Below, piece after piece: positions 32,990-39,818 of a DNA stretch of 41,222 bases. The translations under genes and the position numbers were made by a program. The stretch comes from Gemmatimonadota bacterium. GTDB lineage: Bacteria; Latescibacterota; UBA2968; UBA8231. The notes beneath the pieces were generated by a model. The model did no database searches. It saw nothing but the letters and a program-made list of their open reading frames with translations, and was not told the DNA's origin. Each line of letters starts with the position of its first letter. The first letter of the stretch is position 1. Where the stretch lies: NCBI GenBank assembly GCA_009841115.1, contig VXML01000099.1, positions 1 to 41,222 of the forward strand, read 5' to 3'.

Positions 32990-33808
32990 CTAGTGACCTA
33001 GCCTCTTACGCCACATCCCCCTAGCTTCCAAGCGTTCGTGGTTAACAGCACCAGGCTGGAGGACGACTCTGTCGTCAGAAATCCGAACGCGAGCCAGAAG
33101 GCGTTCTGGAGGTAGCACACCACGGTAGTTGAGTCCAGTTGGATTCATCGAAAGATGGCTGATGTCCACACTGTAAATGCGAACTGCGTAGACAACGGGA
33201 GGATGCTCTCTGACGCTATTATCTCTGGCGCTACTATAGGATTTGAACTTATCGAGTTCTGAGAAGAGAACCTCCGGACATTCAAGGACACTTAGCGCCT
33301 GATCGATATCCTGAAATGACGGCCCAATAGTGCCGTTTACTGCATCCCAAGAATCTTCGCTATCGAATCCACTGCGAACTGCTAGTTGATAAATGCACGT
33401 GCGCTGCTCGTGTAGGCGTGTCTTGATAAGCTCCGGGTTCCTGATTTCTTCTGTAATCTCACTAATGGCTCGACGCATAAGCGCAATGGTCTCACCGCCA
33501 GGCTCTTTTACGGCATAACGTGCTGCACGCTCGAATGTCTCGGCGAGAGAAACGGCGCGGATACCTTCGTGATCCTGACTGAATCCCGCTAGGGCGACAA
33601 AGGCGGGAGATTCCAGTTTGAAGATCTTCCAGTACGTTATGAAAGACTGTACGTCGTCCCAGTAACTTGGGACCCCTTCCTGATGTCCGAGTCCGAAAGA
33701 CTCTATCGAAGCGGAATACGACTCAGAAGTCCCATGGTAGAGCACCCAGCCATCATCAAGAACGAATGCAAGTGGATTACTCGACAGATCGTCTATTATT
33801 TTCTTCAC
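32990..33808 (-). CDS. ADP-ribosyltransferase-fold-like protein, putative toxin
   Basis: 272 residues. I take GTG 33808, 7 bases after AGGAGG, over TTG 33811. The N-terminal LDDGWVLYHGTSESYSASIESFGL and the later GIRAVSLAETFERAARYAV follow the start of ADP-ribosyltransferase-like folds ('YHGTS ... I ... GL ... S-L ... A..YA'). The C-terminal part (VVYAVRIYSVD, YRGVLPPERLLARVRI) fits a closing beta sheet. I cannot point to a certain catalytic Glu, so function is tentative: a toxin or effector that modifies protein or nucleic acid is the best guess. It sits in the cargo between the repeat copies, on the same strand as the AbiU2-like gene but 102 bases upstream of it. Confidence 0.5.
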   Translation of the reverse strand: MKKIIDDLSSNPLAFVLDDGWVLYHGTSESYSASIESFGLGHQEGVPSYWDDVQSFITYWKIFKLESPAFVALAGFSQDHEGIRAVSLAETFERAARYAVKEPGGETIALMRRAISEITEEIRNPELIKTRLHEQRTCIYQLAVRSGFDSEDSWDAVNGTIGPSFQDIDQALSVLECPEVLFSELDKFKSYSSARDNSVREHPPVVYAVRIYSVDISHLSMNPTGLNYRGVLPPERLLARVRISDDRVVLQPGAVNHERLEARGMWRKRLGH

Positions 33809-33843
33809 CAATCAACCTCCTGCTTCCGGTAGCGCCCGACCTG

Positions 33844-33886
33844 CGGAGTGGTCAGCCCGTTGCGCTAGCCACACGGATCCACTCCG
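33844..33886. other. Inverted repeat upstream of the ART-like gene
   Basis: CGGAGTGG (33844-33851) and CCACTCCG (33879-33886) form a perfect 8-base inverted repeat around 27 bases, between the ART-like start and the relic of the PNPOx gene. It could be an operator, a leader hairpin, or an end of the inserted cargo. Confidence 0.4.
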
Positions 33887-33918
33887 AAGATCGGCTGCCA
33901 ACAGCTCCGTACACCCCT

Positions 33919-34013
33919 TATGGCGTCCCGGTAATGGAATTAGTGCGCGAGCGCCGCGTCGAAGACCGAGGCCGCCGCTACAAGGATCGAAAAAAATAAA
34001 TCGACGCGGCTGG
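33919..34013 (+). repeat. Direct repeat 2, copy B: displaced 3' end of a PNPOx gene
   Basis: Repeats the last 26 codons, TAA and 14 bases of the PNPOx gene (89 of 95 bases). Upstream of it the frame does not match the rest of that gene, so it is a fragment without a start. It ends 7 bases before the stop of the convergent HTH gene. Confidence 0.92.
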
Positions 34014-34020
34014 AAAAGTC

Positions 34021-34833
34021 CTAGGGAGAGAGCATTTCGGCAATTTCATCGAGATACTCTTTAAGGGATATTCCGTGGTTTCTTGCCAAAATAGCTAGCG
34101 TATCAATCTTTGTCCGTTCCCCCTTTTCGATCCTTCGCACATGGCGTTCAGAAAGTCCCCGTATCTCGGCTTGTTTAAGCCCGTACTGCTTGCGCAATGC
34201 GGCAACGGCCTCCCCGAATCGGAGGTCGTACATCAGTTTTTCCCGATCCTTTTTCTCCCGCCATGTTTCGTCTTTTAGGTAGCGAATAGCATCTAGGTCA
34301 ATGTGTACATCAACCTCAGGCCAGTGTATATAACTGCCTTCACTGGAGATAGTAAATGAAGAACGCTGTTGGGGTGGAATCCGCCCTAGGGCGGGCATTT
34401 CTGCAAAACCCACTCTGAATAAGGTATGATCACACGCCATAACAAAGAGTTCCTCACCTACGACCTGTGCATCGGCAATGAGTTGATCTGGACACCCAAG
34501 ACTCCAAGCCGTTAGCACGCGCTTTGGCACATCCTTAGTCGAATGCACAAGAATATGTCGGCTGCTTTTGAGTTTTGCCTCGTAAAGCATCTGCGGCAAA
34601 AACTGAGCGTTGTCGTCTTCGCGCACAAAAAGGGTTCGAAGGTGGTTTCGATGATTGGCAGCACGGACAAACTCACTTACCGTAGGCAGATCGGCAACAG
34701 AAGTTAATACGAAAATATCCCGAGCGTTCACCTTGCTCACATCCGGCTTCCTGAAAATGGAGAAAGAGGACGGAATAACGTCATAGCTAAATAGGTCTTG
34801 AGCCCAGACAGTCATTTCAGCAGCCTTCGCCAT
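34021..34833 (-). CDS. DUF2442-HTH (XRE) fusion protein, probable antitoxin/regulator
   Basis: 270 residues from ATG 34833, with GGGAG 7 bases upstream and only 2 bases after the stop of the DUF4160 gene. Three parts: residues 1 to about 150 of unknown fold (RDIFVLTSVADLPTVSEFVRAA ...), a DUF2442-like segment at about 155-190 (GSYIHWPEVDVHIDLDAIRYLKDE), and an XRE helix-turn-helix at about 200-265 (RFGEAVAALRKQYGLKQAEIRGLSERHVRRIEKGE). DUF2442 genes commonly follow DUF4160 genes in suspected toxin-antitoxin pairs. Here the DUF2442 part is fused to a DNA-binding domain, which would explain autoregulation. The long N-terminal part is unusual for a plain DUF2442 protein of about 80 residues. Confidence 0.7.
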   Translation of the reverse strand: MAKAAEMTVWAQDLFSYDVIPSSFSIFRKPDVSKVNARDIFVLTSVADLPTVSEFVRAANHRNHLRTLFVREDDNAQFLPQMLYEAKLKSSRHILVHSTKDVPKRVLTAWSLGCPDQLIADAQVVGEELFVMACDHTLFRVGFAEMPALGRIPPQQRSSFTISSEGSYIHWPEVDVHIDLDAIRYLKDETWREKKDREKLMYDLRFGEAVAALRKQYGLKQAEIRGLSERHVRRIEKGERTKIDTLAILARNHGISLKEYLDEIAEMLSP

Positions 34834-34835
34834 TT

Positions 34836-35114
34836 TTAGCTCCCTATATCCACTTTGGCTTCCCACTCGGCATAAAGTGCGTCTCTATGCTGAAGCACTA
34901 GACTTAACAGTCTCTGTCGCTCTTTGCTCGACGGGCCTGATCCCGAAGGGGGAAACTTCACATTAAAAGCTAGATTCTTGGGTTTACACGCACCAAAAAA
35001 GACGCGTATCTCCCATTTGTCCGGTTTGCGAGCGTGAAAATGAGGAGGTTCGTGATCTGAGGAATTGAACCATAATTCTAGGCCTGCCAATTGAAAGCAT
35101 CCCAACTTTCCCAA
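34836..35114 (-). CDS. DUF4160 protein, probable partner of the DUF2442-HTH protein
   Basis: 92 residues from TTG 35114, which has GAGGAG at 7 bases. LAGLELWFNSSDHEPPHFHARKPDKWEIRVFF is the DUF4160 pattern ('...SNDHEPPHVHV...'). The His-rich HEPPHFHAR segment may bind metal or form an active site. DUF4160 and DUF2442 genes are often adjacent, suggesting a toxin-antitoxin type of unit; which is the toxin is unproven. The downstream partner starts 2 bases after its stop. Confidence 0.75.
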   Translation of the reverse strand: MGKLGCFQLAGLELWFNSSDHEPPHFHARKPDKWEIRVFFGACKPKNLAFNVKFPPSGSGPSSKERQRLLSLVLQHRDALYAEWEAKVDIGS

Positions 35115-35172
35115 AAGATGGCTCCTCGCTTTCCATCACCAAAGAACATATCCAGAACCGGACAATTAAGCA

Positions 35173-35202
35173 ATTATATACAAATTAAAAAATGTCCGTC
35201 AT
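35173..35202 (-). promoter_or_regulatory. Probable promoter of the DUF4160/DUF2442-HTH pair
   Basis: On the minus strand a perfect TATAAT (35173-35178) follows ATGACG (35197-35202) after 18 bases. The surrounding GGACA (35159-35163) and TGTCC (35193-35197) form an inverted repeat that could be the operator for the HTH protein. The promoter overlaps the 3' end of the P-loop gene. Confidence 0.5.
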
Positions 35203-35820
35203 GCAGCAATCGTGCTCCAATCCCAGCAACGACGAACACCTCTCTGTCAGCTCATCCACGCTGGCCGCATTTACGTCCACACTCGCCAGCTCATGCTGCC
35301 TGATCGCATCCATCATCTGCGCGTTATAGAGCAGGCTGCGTTTCAGAAACTTATCCACCATCACTCTTTCGCGCTGGGACTTCGTTCGATACTGACTTGC
35401 CGCGCGAATCCTCTGCTCAAACACGGCGTCACTCGCTGTAAGCCAAACAGCAGCAAGGTTGGCAACATCTAGCGTCGCCACAAACTCTGGCCACAGAGCA
35501 GATCCCTCCACTATTATCCGCTCCTTGGAGGTATCGGTCGCGACTTCCGTGACTATCGTCTCAACTTGCGGCCACACATTGACCTTGTAGTGATGGAGCA
35601 CGTCCTCAATCAATTCGCGCACCGACAGCGAGAGATAGTGCTCGGCCACGTGGTCGGGCACTGGTTCCGGCCATGGACGACCGGGGTGGCGGGCAAGTTT
35701 GTCCGTGGAGATTTGGGTCCACCCCAGCTTTCCCGCCAGCGAATCGGCCAAGGTCGATTTTCCGACGTGGGATGAGCCGCCGATCAGGATCACTCGCAAG
35801 TCAGCGGGTACTTTGTGCAT
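35185..35820 (-). CDS. P-loop kinase/NTPase of small size
   Basis: 211 residues. The Walker A motif GGSSHVGKST is at about residues 14-23, followed by KLGWTQISTDKLARHPGRPW; a Walker-B-like strand RIIVEGSALWPEF and the basic segment RIRAASQYRTKSQRERVMVDKFL follow. This is the plan of small-molecule or nucleotide kinases (zeta-toxin/shikimate kinase-like fold); the substrate is unknown. The ATG lies 9 bases after the SDR stop on the same strand, so it is probably the last gene of the AKR-SDR-kinase operon. No antitoxin partner is visible, so a zeta-type toxin is unlikely. Confidence 0.7.
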   Translation of the reverse strand: MHKVPADLRVILIGGSSHVGKSTLADSLAGKLGWTQISTDKLARHPGRPWPEPVPDHVAEHYLSLSVRELIEDVLHHYKVNVWPQVETIVTEVATDTSKERIIVEGSALWPEFVATLDVANLAAVWLTASDAVFEQRIRAASQYRTKSQRERVMVDKFLKRSLLYNAQMMDAIRQHELASVDVNAASVDELTERCSSLLGLEHDCCMTDIF

Positions 35821-35829
35821 TCGCGTTGT

Positions 35830-36630
35830 TCAGTCCAAGACCATGCCGCCGCTGACGTTTATCGTCTGGCCGGTGACATTGCGCGCCTCGTCGGAAGCGA
35901 GGAAGGCGACCATGTTGCCGATGTCCTCAGGCGACTGTTCTCGCTGCATCGGCGTCGAGTTGGCAATGAACAGGTCAAACACCTCGCGGGCGCTTTTGCC
36001 GGCATAGGTGGGATCCACCTCGGCGATCTTCGGCGCCAGGGTGTGCCAGAAGTTGGTCCACACGAATCCGGGGCATACGGCGTTTACGGTGATGTTGTGC
36101 GGCCCCAGGTCCTTGGCTGTCAGCCGCGTCAGGCTGAGCATCGCGTTCTTGGCGGCCGCGTAGGTTGGCAGGAAGGTCGGGTCGCGTTTGGCCGCGGCGG
36201 AAGAGATGTTGATGATCTTGCCGTAGCGGCGCTCGATCATGTGCGGGGCGATCGCCTTGCAGAGGAAGAAGGGGCCCTTGACGTGTATGTCGTAGTTGCT
36301 GTCCCACTCCTCTCCGGTGAAGTTGGTGAACGGAGCGCCGACGATGGTGCCGAAGTGGCCGGCGTTGTTGACGAGAATGTCGATAGCACCGAAGCGCTCG
36401 ATCGCCTGCGCGACGAGGTCCTGGCAGGCGGATTCGTCCGTTATGTCCGCGGTGATGGCGACCGCGGTGGCCCCTTCGCTCTCGAGTTGGTCGGCGGTGG
36501 CCTGCGCCCTGTCGCCGTCGATGTCGGTCGCCACGATGGCCGCCCCTTCGCGCGTCAGGCATTTCGCTATGCCGAGGCCCATGCCGCCCCCGGCACCGGT
36601 GACGATAGCTGTCCTGTCTTTGAGTCGCAT
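35830..36630 (-). CDS. Short-chain dehydrogenase/reductase (SDR)
   Basis: 266 residues; GGGGAG lies 6 bases before the ATG. NAD(P)-binding TGAGGGMG at 11-18, NNAG at 88-91, and the catalytic set S143/S144, Y157 and K161 (YAAAK) are all present. CPGFVWTNFW and NVTGQTINVSGGMVLD at the end are typical of classical SDRs that act on sugars or alcohols. It is the middle gene of a minus-strand unit with the aldo/keto reductase upstream and a P-loop kinase downstream, pointing to oxidation and reduction of one carbohydrate-like compound. Confidence 0.92.
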   Translation of the reverse strand: MRLKDRTAIVTGAGGGMGLGIAKCLTREGAAIVATDIDGDRAQATADQLESEGATAVAITADITDESACQDLVAQAIERFGAIDILVNNAGHFGTIVGAPFTNFTGEEWDSNYDIHVKGPFFLCKAIAPHMIERRYGKIINISSAAAKRDPTFLPTYAAAKNAMLSLTRLTAKDLGPHNITVNAVCPGFVWTNFWHTLAPKIAEVDPTYAGKSAREVFDLFIANSTPMQREQSPEDIGNMVAFLASDEARNVTGQTINVSGGMVLD

Positions 36631-36682
36631 GTTGATCTCCCCTGGGTTTTTTTGGAAAGATGTCTTCTACTGAGGACGGCGG

Positions 36683-37663
36683 TCAGACGTCCAAGACGCG
36701 ATCCTGGCCGGCCGAGACCTCGTCGAGACGGGCCCGATCCTCCGGCGTTATTGACCAGCCCACCGCGCCGACGTTCTCCTCCATGTGGGCGGCCGTATCG
36801 CCGCCGGTGATAGCCGCCGTCACCTCGGGGTGGGAAAGCACCCAGTTGATCGCCGTCTGCGCCACGGTGCGACCGTGGGCGTTGGCGATCTGCCGCAGGA
36901 TCTCCAGGGTGCGGCGCGCCGCCTCGTTGAGATCCTCCTCCAAGTCGCCGACGCGCCGGGAGGCGTAAAGGGTGCCGTCCGGCGGCGGCTCTCCGGGGGT
37001 ATATACGCCAGAGAGCAGTCCCACGCCGAGGGGACTGTAGGTCATAACCCCAAAGCCTTGGTCGCGCTGCGCCGGCCACATCTCGCGCTCTAGTTCCCGG
37101 TTGAGGAGGTTGTAGGGATTCTGAATGCAGATCAGGGGATCGAGCCCGAGGCGGTCCTGCGTCCACAGCGCCTTGAGCACCTGCCAAGCCTGGAAGTTGG
37201 AGACGCCCACGTAGCGCGTCTTGCCGGCGCGCACCACGTCGTCTAGGGCGCGCAGCGTCTCCTCAAGGGGGGTCTCGTCGTCGTACGCGTGCAGGATGTA
37301 AACGTCGATGTGATCCGTCTCAAGGCGGGCCAAGGTGCGGTCGATCTCCCGCATGATGTGATAGCGCGACAGACCGGCGTCGTTGGGTCCGTCGCCGACG
37401 CGGCTGGCCACCTTCGAGGTGACCACAAGGTCGTCGCGATGCCGCCTGAGGACGCGCGCCAGAACCTGCTCCGACGTGCCTCGGGTCTCGTACACGTCCC
37501 CGAAGCCATAGATATTGGCGCAGTCGATGAAATTGATCCCCAACTCGACGGCCCGCTCAATGGCGCGCTCGGCCTCGTCGGCGTCCTCCTGGCCGCGCAG
37601 ACCCAAACCGTAGGCCAGGCGAGATACCTTCAGGCCAGAACGGCCAAACTTGACATATTCCAT
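36683..37663 (-). CDS. Aldo/keto reductase
   Basis: 326 residues; AGGAGG lies 5 bases before the ATG. The catalytic tetrad is D47 (NFIDCANIYG), Y52, K84 (VVTSKV) and H125 (VYILHAYDDE). LVNREL-like NLLNRELE and TYSPLGVGLLSGVY, then AINWVLSHPEVTAAITGG, are standard for the family. It reduces aldehydes or ketones, often sugars, with NADPH. It is first in the minus-strand unit with the SDR and kinase, and diverges from the Gfo/Idh gene across about 160 bases. Confidence 0.92.
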   Translation of the reverse strand: MEYVKFGRSGLKVSRLAYGLGLRGQEDADEAERAIERAVELGINFIDCANIYGFGDVYETRGTSEQVLARVLRRHRDDLVVTSKVASRVGDGPNDAGLSRYHIMREIDRTLARLETDHIDVYILHAYDDETPLEETLRALDDVVRAGKTRYVGVSNFQAWQVLKALWTQDRLGLDPLICIQNPYNLLNRELEREMWPAQRDQGFGVMTYSPLGVGLLSGVYTPGEPPPDGTLYASRRVGDLEEDLNEAARRTLEILRQIANAHGRTVAQTAINWVLSHPEVTAAITGGDTAAHMEENVGAVGWSITPEDRARLDEVSAGQDRVLDV

Positions 37664-37821
37664 ACTCTCCTCCTGTTATACAACCCGATGATGTTCATTA
37701 TCGCGCTCGCGAACTTCTGGGGAATATCTATTTTGTTTTGACATAGCTCCAAGTTTCTCAAGAAATGGAGCCTCCGGCAAATCCGGGGGTGATTAAACTC
37801 AAAAACAGAAGCGGTAGCACA

Positions 37822-38832
37822 ATGCCGAAACAGCGAATAGCGATTGTGGGAGCCGGGAACATGGCCCGGGCGCGGGGCAAGGCATTTCTGGACACCGGCC
37901 GTGCGGAAATCTGCGGCGTCGCCGCCCGGCGCGCACAGCGCGCTGAAAACTGCGCGGCTGAGTTGGGGTGCGACGTCTTCTGCGATGACTTTCGCCGCTT
38001 GGGGGAGGCCAGACCAGACGCGATCCTAATCGAGGTTCCGCATCGCGTTCAGGATGAGGTCTCCATTTGGTCATTGGCTGCCGGTTACGACCTCCTCGTG
38101 GGCGGATGTCTCGCTTCAAGTGTGGAGAATGGGCACCAGATCGCAGAAACGGCGGCCCGGAACAATCGGATTGTCGAGGCCGGGTTTCAGCGCCGTTACG
38201 ACCCTGCTTGGGAGGAGATCCAGCGCCTAGTGGCGGGAGGGGAACTGGGGGCACCGGTGATGGCCGTGACCACGGCCCTATGGAACCCGGACCCAGACGG
38301 GTGGTACTACGACCAAGAGGCGAGTGGGGGGATGCCGCTGACCCACATGAGTTACTGCTATCTCAATGCCGTCCGCTGGATTCTCGGCAGGCCGACCACC
38401 GTGTCCGCGATGGCCAATCGGATGCGCAATACGGCTCCCGGTCGCGTAGTGGAGGAGACATGCGGGGCCCTGATCGGATTTGAAAACGGGGCCTTCGCCT
38501 CGGCCACGGCCAGTTATGTCGGCCCGGAGGGCATGACCGACCCACAGCCGCGATTTGTCTGCGCCGAGGGCGGAATCCTGCCCAATGCCGACAGCCCGCC
38601 CGGCAAGGATTCCATTACCGTTTTTCACGGGGGCCGTTCTGAGGTGCGCGCTTTTGCGAGCGAGCCGTCTCCGTTCGTTCGGCAGGCAGCCGCTTTCCTC
38701 GATGCCATAGAAAGCCGCCGCGAAGCCCGCAGTCCCCCAGAAGATGCCCTGCTCGACGTCGAAATCGCCACAGCCATCTCGGTTTCGGCCAGGGAACACA
38801 GGACGGTCTCGCTGGCAGAAGTACGGAGCTAA
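37822..38832 (+). CDS. Gfo/Idh/MocA-family protein lacking the usual EKP lysine
   Basis: 336 residues from ATG 37822; an in-frame ATG at 37765 would add 19 residues without family similarity. The N-terminal Rossmann motif is IAIVGAGNMARARG. Where most members have EKP (with the catalytic Lys) this protein has VGGCLASS (residues 93-100), so normal dehydrogenase chemistry is uncertain. Further on it has VEAGFQRRYDPAWEEI, LWNPDPDGWYYDQEASGGMPLTHMSY and FASATASYVGPEGM, with Tyr, His and Asp that may build another site. It converges on an unknown gene, sharing 4 bases at the ends. It may act on the same sugar-type compound as the AKR/SDR genes. Confidence 0.82.
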   Translation: MPKQRIAIVGAGNMARARGKAFLDTGRAEICGVAARRAQRAENCAAELGCDVFCDDFRRLGEARPDAILIEVPHRVQDEVSIWSLAAGYDLLVGGCLASSVENGHQIAETAARNNRIVEAGFQRRYDPAWEEIQRLVAGGELGAPVMAVTTALWNPDPDGWYYDQEASGGMPLTHMSYCYLNAVRWILGRPTTVSAMANRMRNTAPGRVVEETCGALIGFENGAFASATASYVGPEGMTDPQPRFVCAEGGILPNADSPPGKDSITVFHGGRSEVRAFASEPSPFVRQAAAFLDAIESRREARSPPEDALLDVEIATAISVSAREHRTVSLAEVRS

Positions 38833-39776
38833 CCATACACCCAGTTCTGATACTCTTCCCATGCGTCTTCACGGCTCACAAACGGCTTGAAGACCACGCG
38901 GGCACTCAAGGTATAGTGGGTCAATGGTTGGCAATTCTTTATGAGCATGGCAAAGTCCCACGCTGGATTTGTCAGTCCGCCGCCTGTTGACTGAATCGCG
39001 AATCGCAGGGATTCGGTGCTCTTGAACATCAGTTCGAGCATCATATTGCGCCAGCGTCCGTAAAAGAACGGATGGACATATCGGCTGGGGCGAATGTTGT
39101 GGAACAAGCCGCCATCTGGATTGGGTTCACCGTGGACTAGCGCATCGGCTTCACTCGCAAAGGCGCGCGCGTTCAGTGGCTGTTCCATCAACGATTCAAT
39201 CCATTGCTCGGGACTATTTTCGTCAGGACGACCGAGGAAGTAGGTGGTCTTGTCTTCGGGGTTGTGGATATAACTCGCCCAAAATAGCCCTAGCCAATCG
39301 CCCGCAAAAGCGTCGGGATGGGCAACGCATGTGGTTTCCAAATCAATGTAATGCGGTGGAACGAGAGTAAAGGTCGTGCTGACCTCAATGCGACGGGGTT
39401 CGGGAATCGCGGTCGTCAATCGGACCGAGCTGTCATCGAGCCGAGTGAGTTGGCTTGGCGTTGGCGGAGTTCCGAGTTTGCCGCCAAGCCAACGGGGAAT
39501 CATGGACCTGCCGGACCGGTCGTAGATGAACTCAAAATTGAGGCTACTTGCCCAAGATGACCGGAAAATGTTCTCCTCTGGGCCGCGTCGGCTGTAGAGT
39601 TGGCGCACGCCATTGTAACCGTTCGCCCGTTCAAAAGGGAAAGCGATGTCGTCAAAACGACCTTTCTGGTTCGCTTGAGAGAGTTCATCAACCCGTTTCT
39701 GCGGGAAGCCTCCTCCGTCGTTGTTGTCTACCACTTCGACGAACAGGTCGCCATCTATGAGAAATTGACTTGCCAT
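38829..39776 (-). CDS. Unknown 315-residue beta-rich protein
   Basis: I do not recognise the family. No signal peptide or membrane segment. The sequence is rich in beta-type stretches (SSVRLTTAIPEPRRIEVSTTFTLVPPHYIDLETTCVAH) and in aromatic residues, with DWLGLFWASYIHNPEDK, HPFFYGRWRNMMLELMF and FAIQSTGGGLTNPAWDFAML. The layout reminds me of galactose-mutarotase-like or glycoside-hydrolase-associated beta sandwiches, but I cannot support this. The ATG is preceded at 9 bases by AAGGG. It overlaps the end of the Gfo/Idh gene by 4 bases (convergent) and lies 42 bases downstream of the serine hydrolase gene on the same strand. Confidence 0.7.
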   Translation of the reverse strand: MASQFLIDGDLFVEVVDNNDGGGFPQKRVDELSQANQKGRFDDIAFPFERANGYNGVRQLYSRRGPEENIFRSSWASSLNFEFIYDRSGRSMIPRWLGGKLGTPPTPSQLTRLDDSSVRLTTAIPEPRRIEVSTTFTLVPPHYIDLETTCVAHPDAFAGDWLGLFWASYIHNPEDKTTYFLGRPDENSPEQWIESLMEQPLNARAFASEADALVHGEPNPDGGLFHNIRPSRYVHPFFYGRWRNMMLELMFKSTESLRFAIQSTGGGLTNPAWDFAMLIKNCQPLTHYTLSARVVFKPFVSREDAWEEYQNWVYG

Positions 39777-39818
39777 AGTAAGAATCCCTTAACTCTTAGC
39801 CCATATCGCCACGCCAAG

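Noticed and set aside
33852..33905. An integron attC-like site in the junction segment, suggested by GTTGCGC and GCCAAC.
   Set aside because: The sequences do not meet the GTTRRRY and RYYYAAC core rules, and no integrase is present.
35185..35820. The P-loop protein as a zeta-type toxin, given the nearby toxin-antitoxin genes.
   Set aside because: It is 9 bases behind the SDR gene in a metabolic operon, has core-like base use and no small antitoxin partner.
35815..36810. A 331-codon plus-strand open frame over the SDR gene.
   Set aside because: The SDR on the minus strand has all catalytic motifs; the plus-strand translation is low-complexity and Arg/Val-rich with no domain.
37738..37766. 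TTGACA upstream of the Gfo/Idh gene as a promoter.
   Set aside because: No acceptable -10 at 16-18 bases (AGAAAT).
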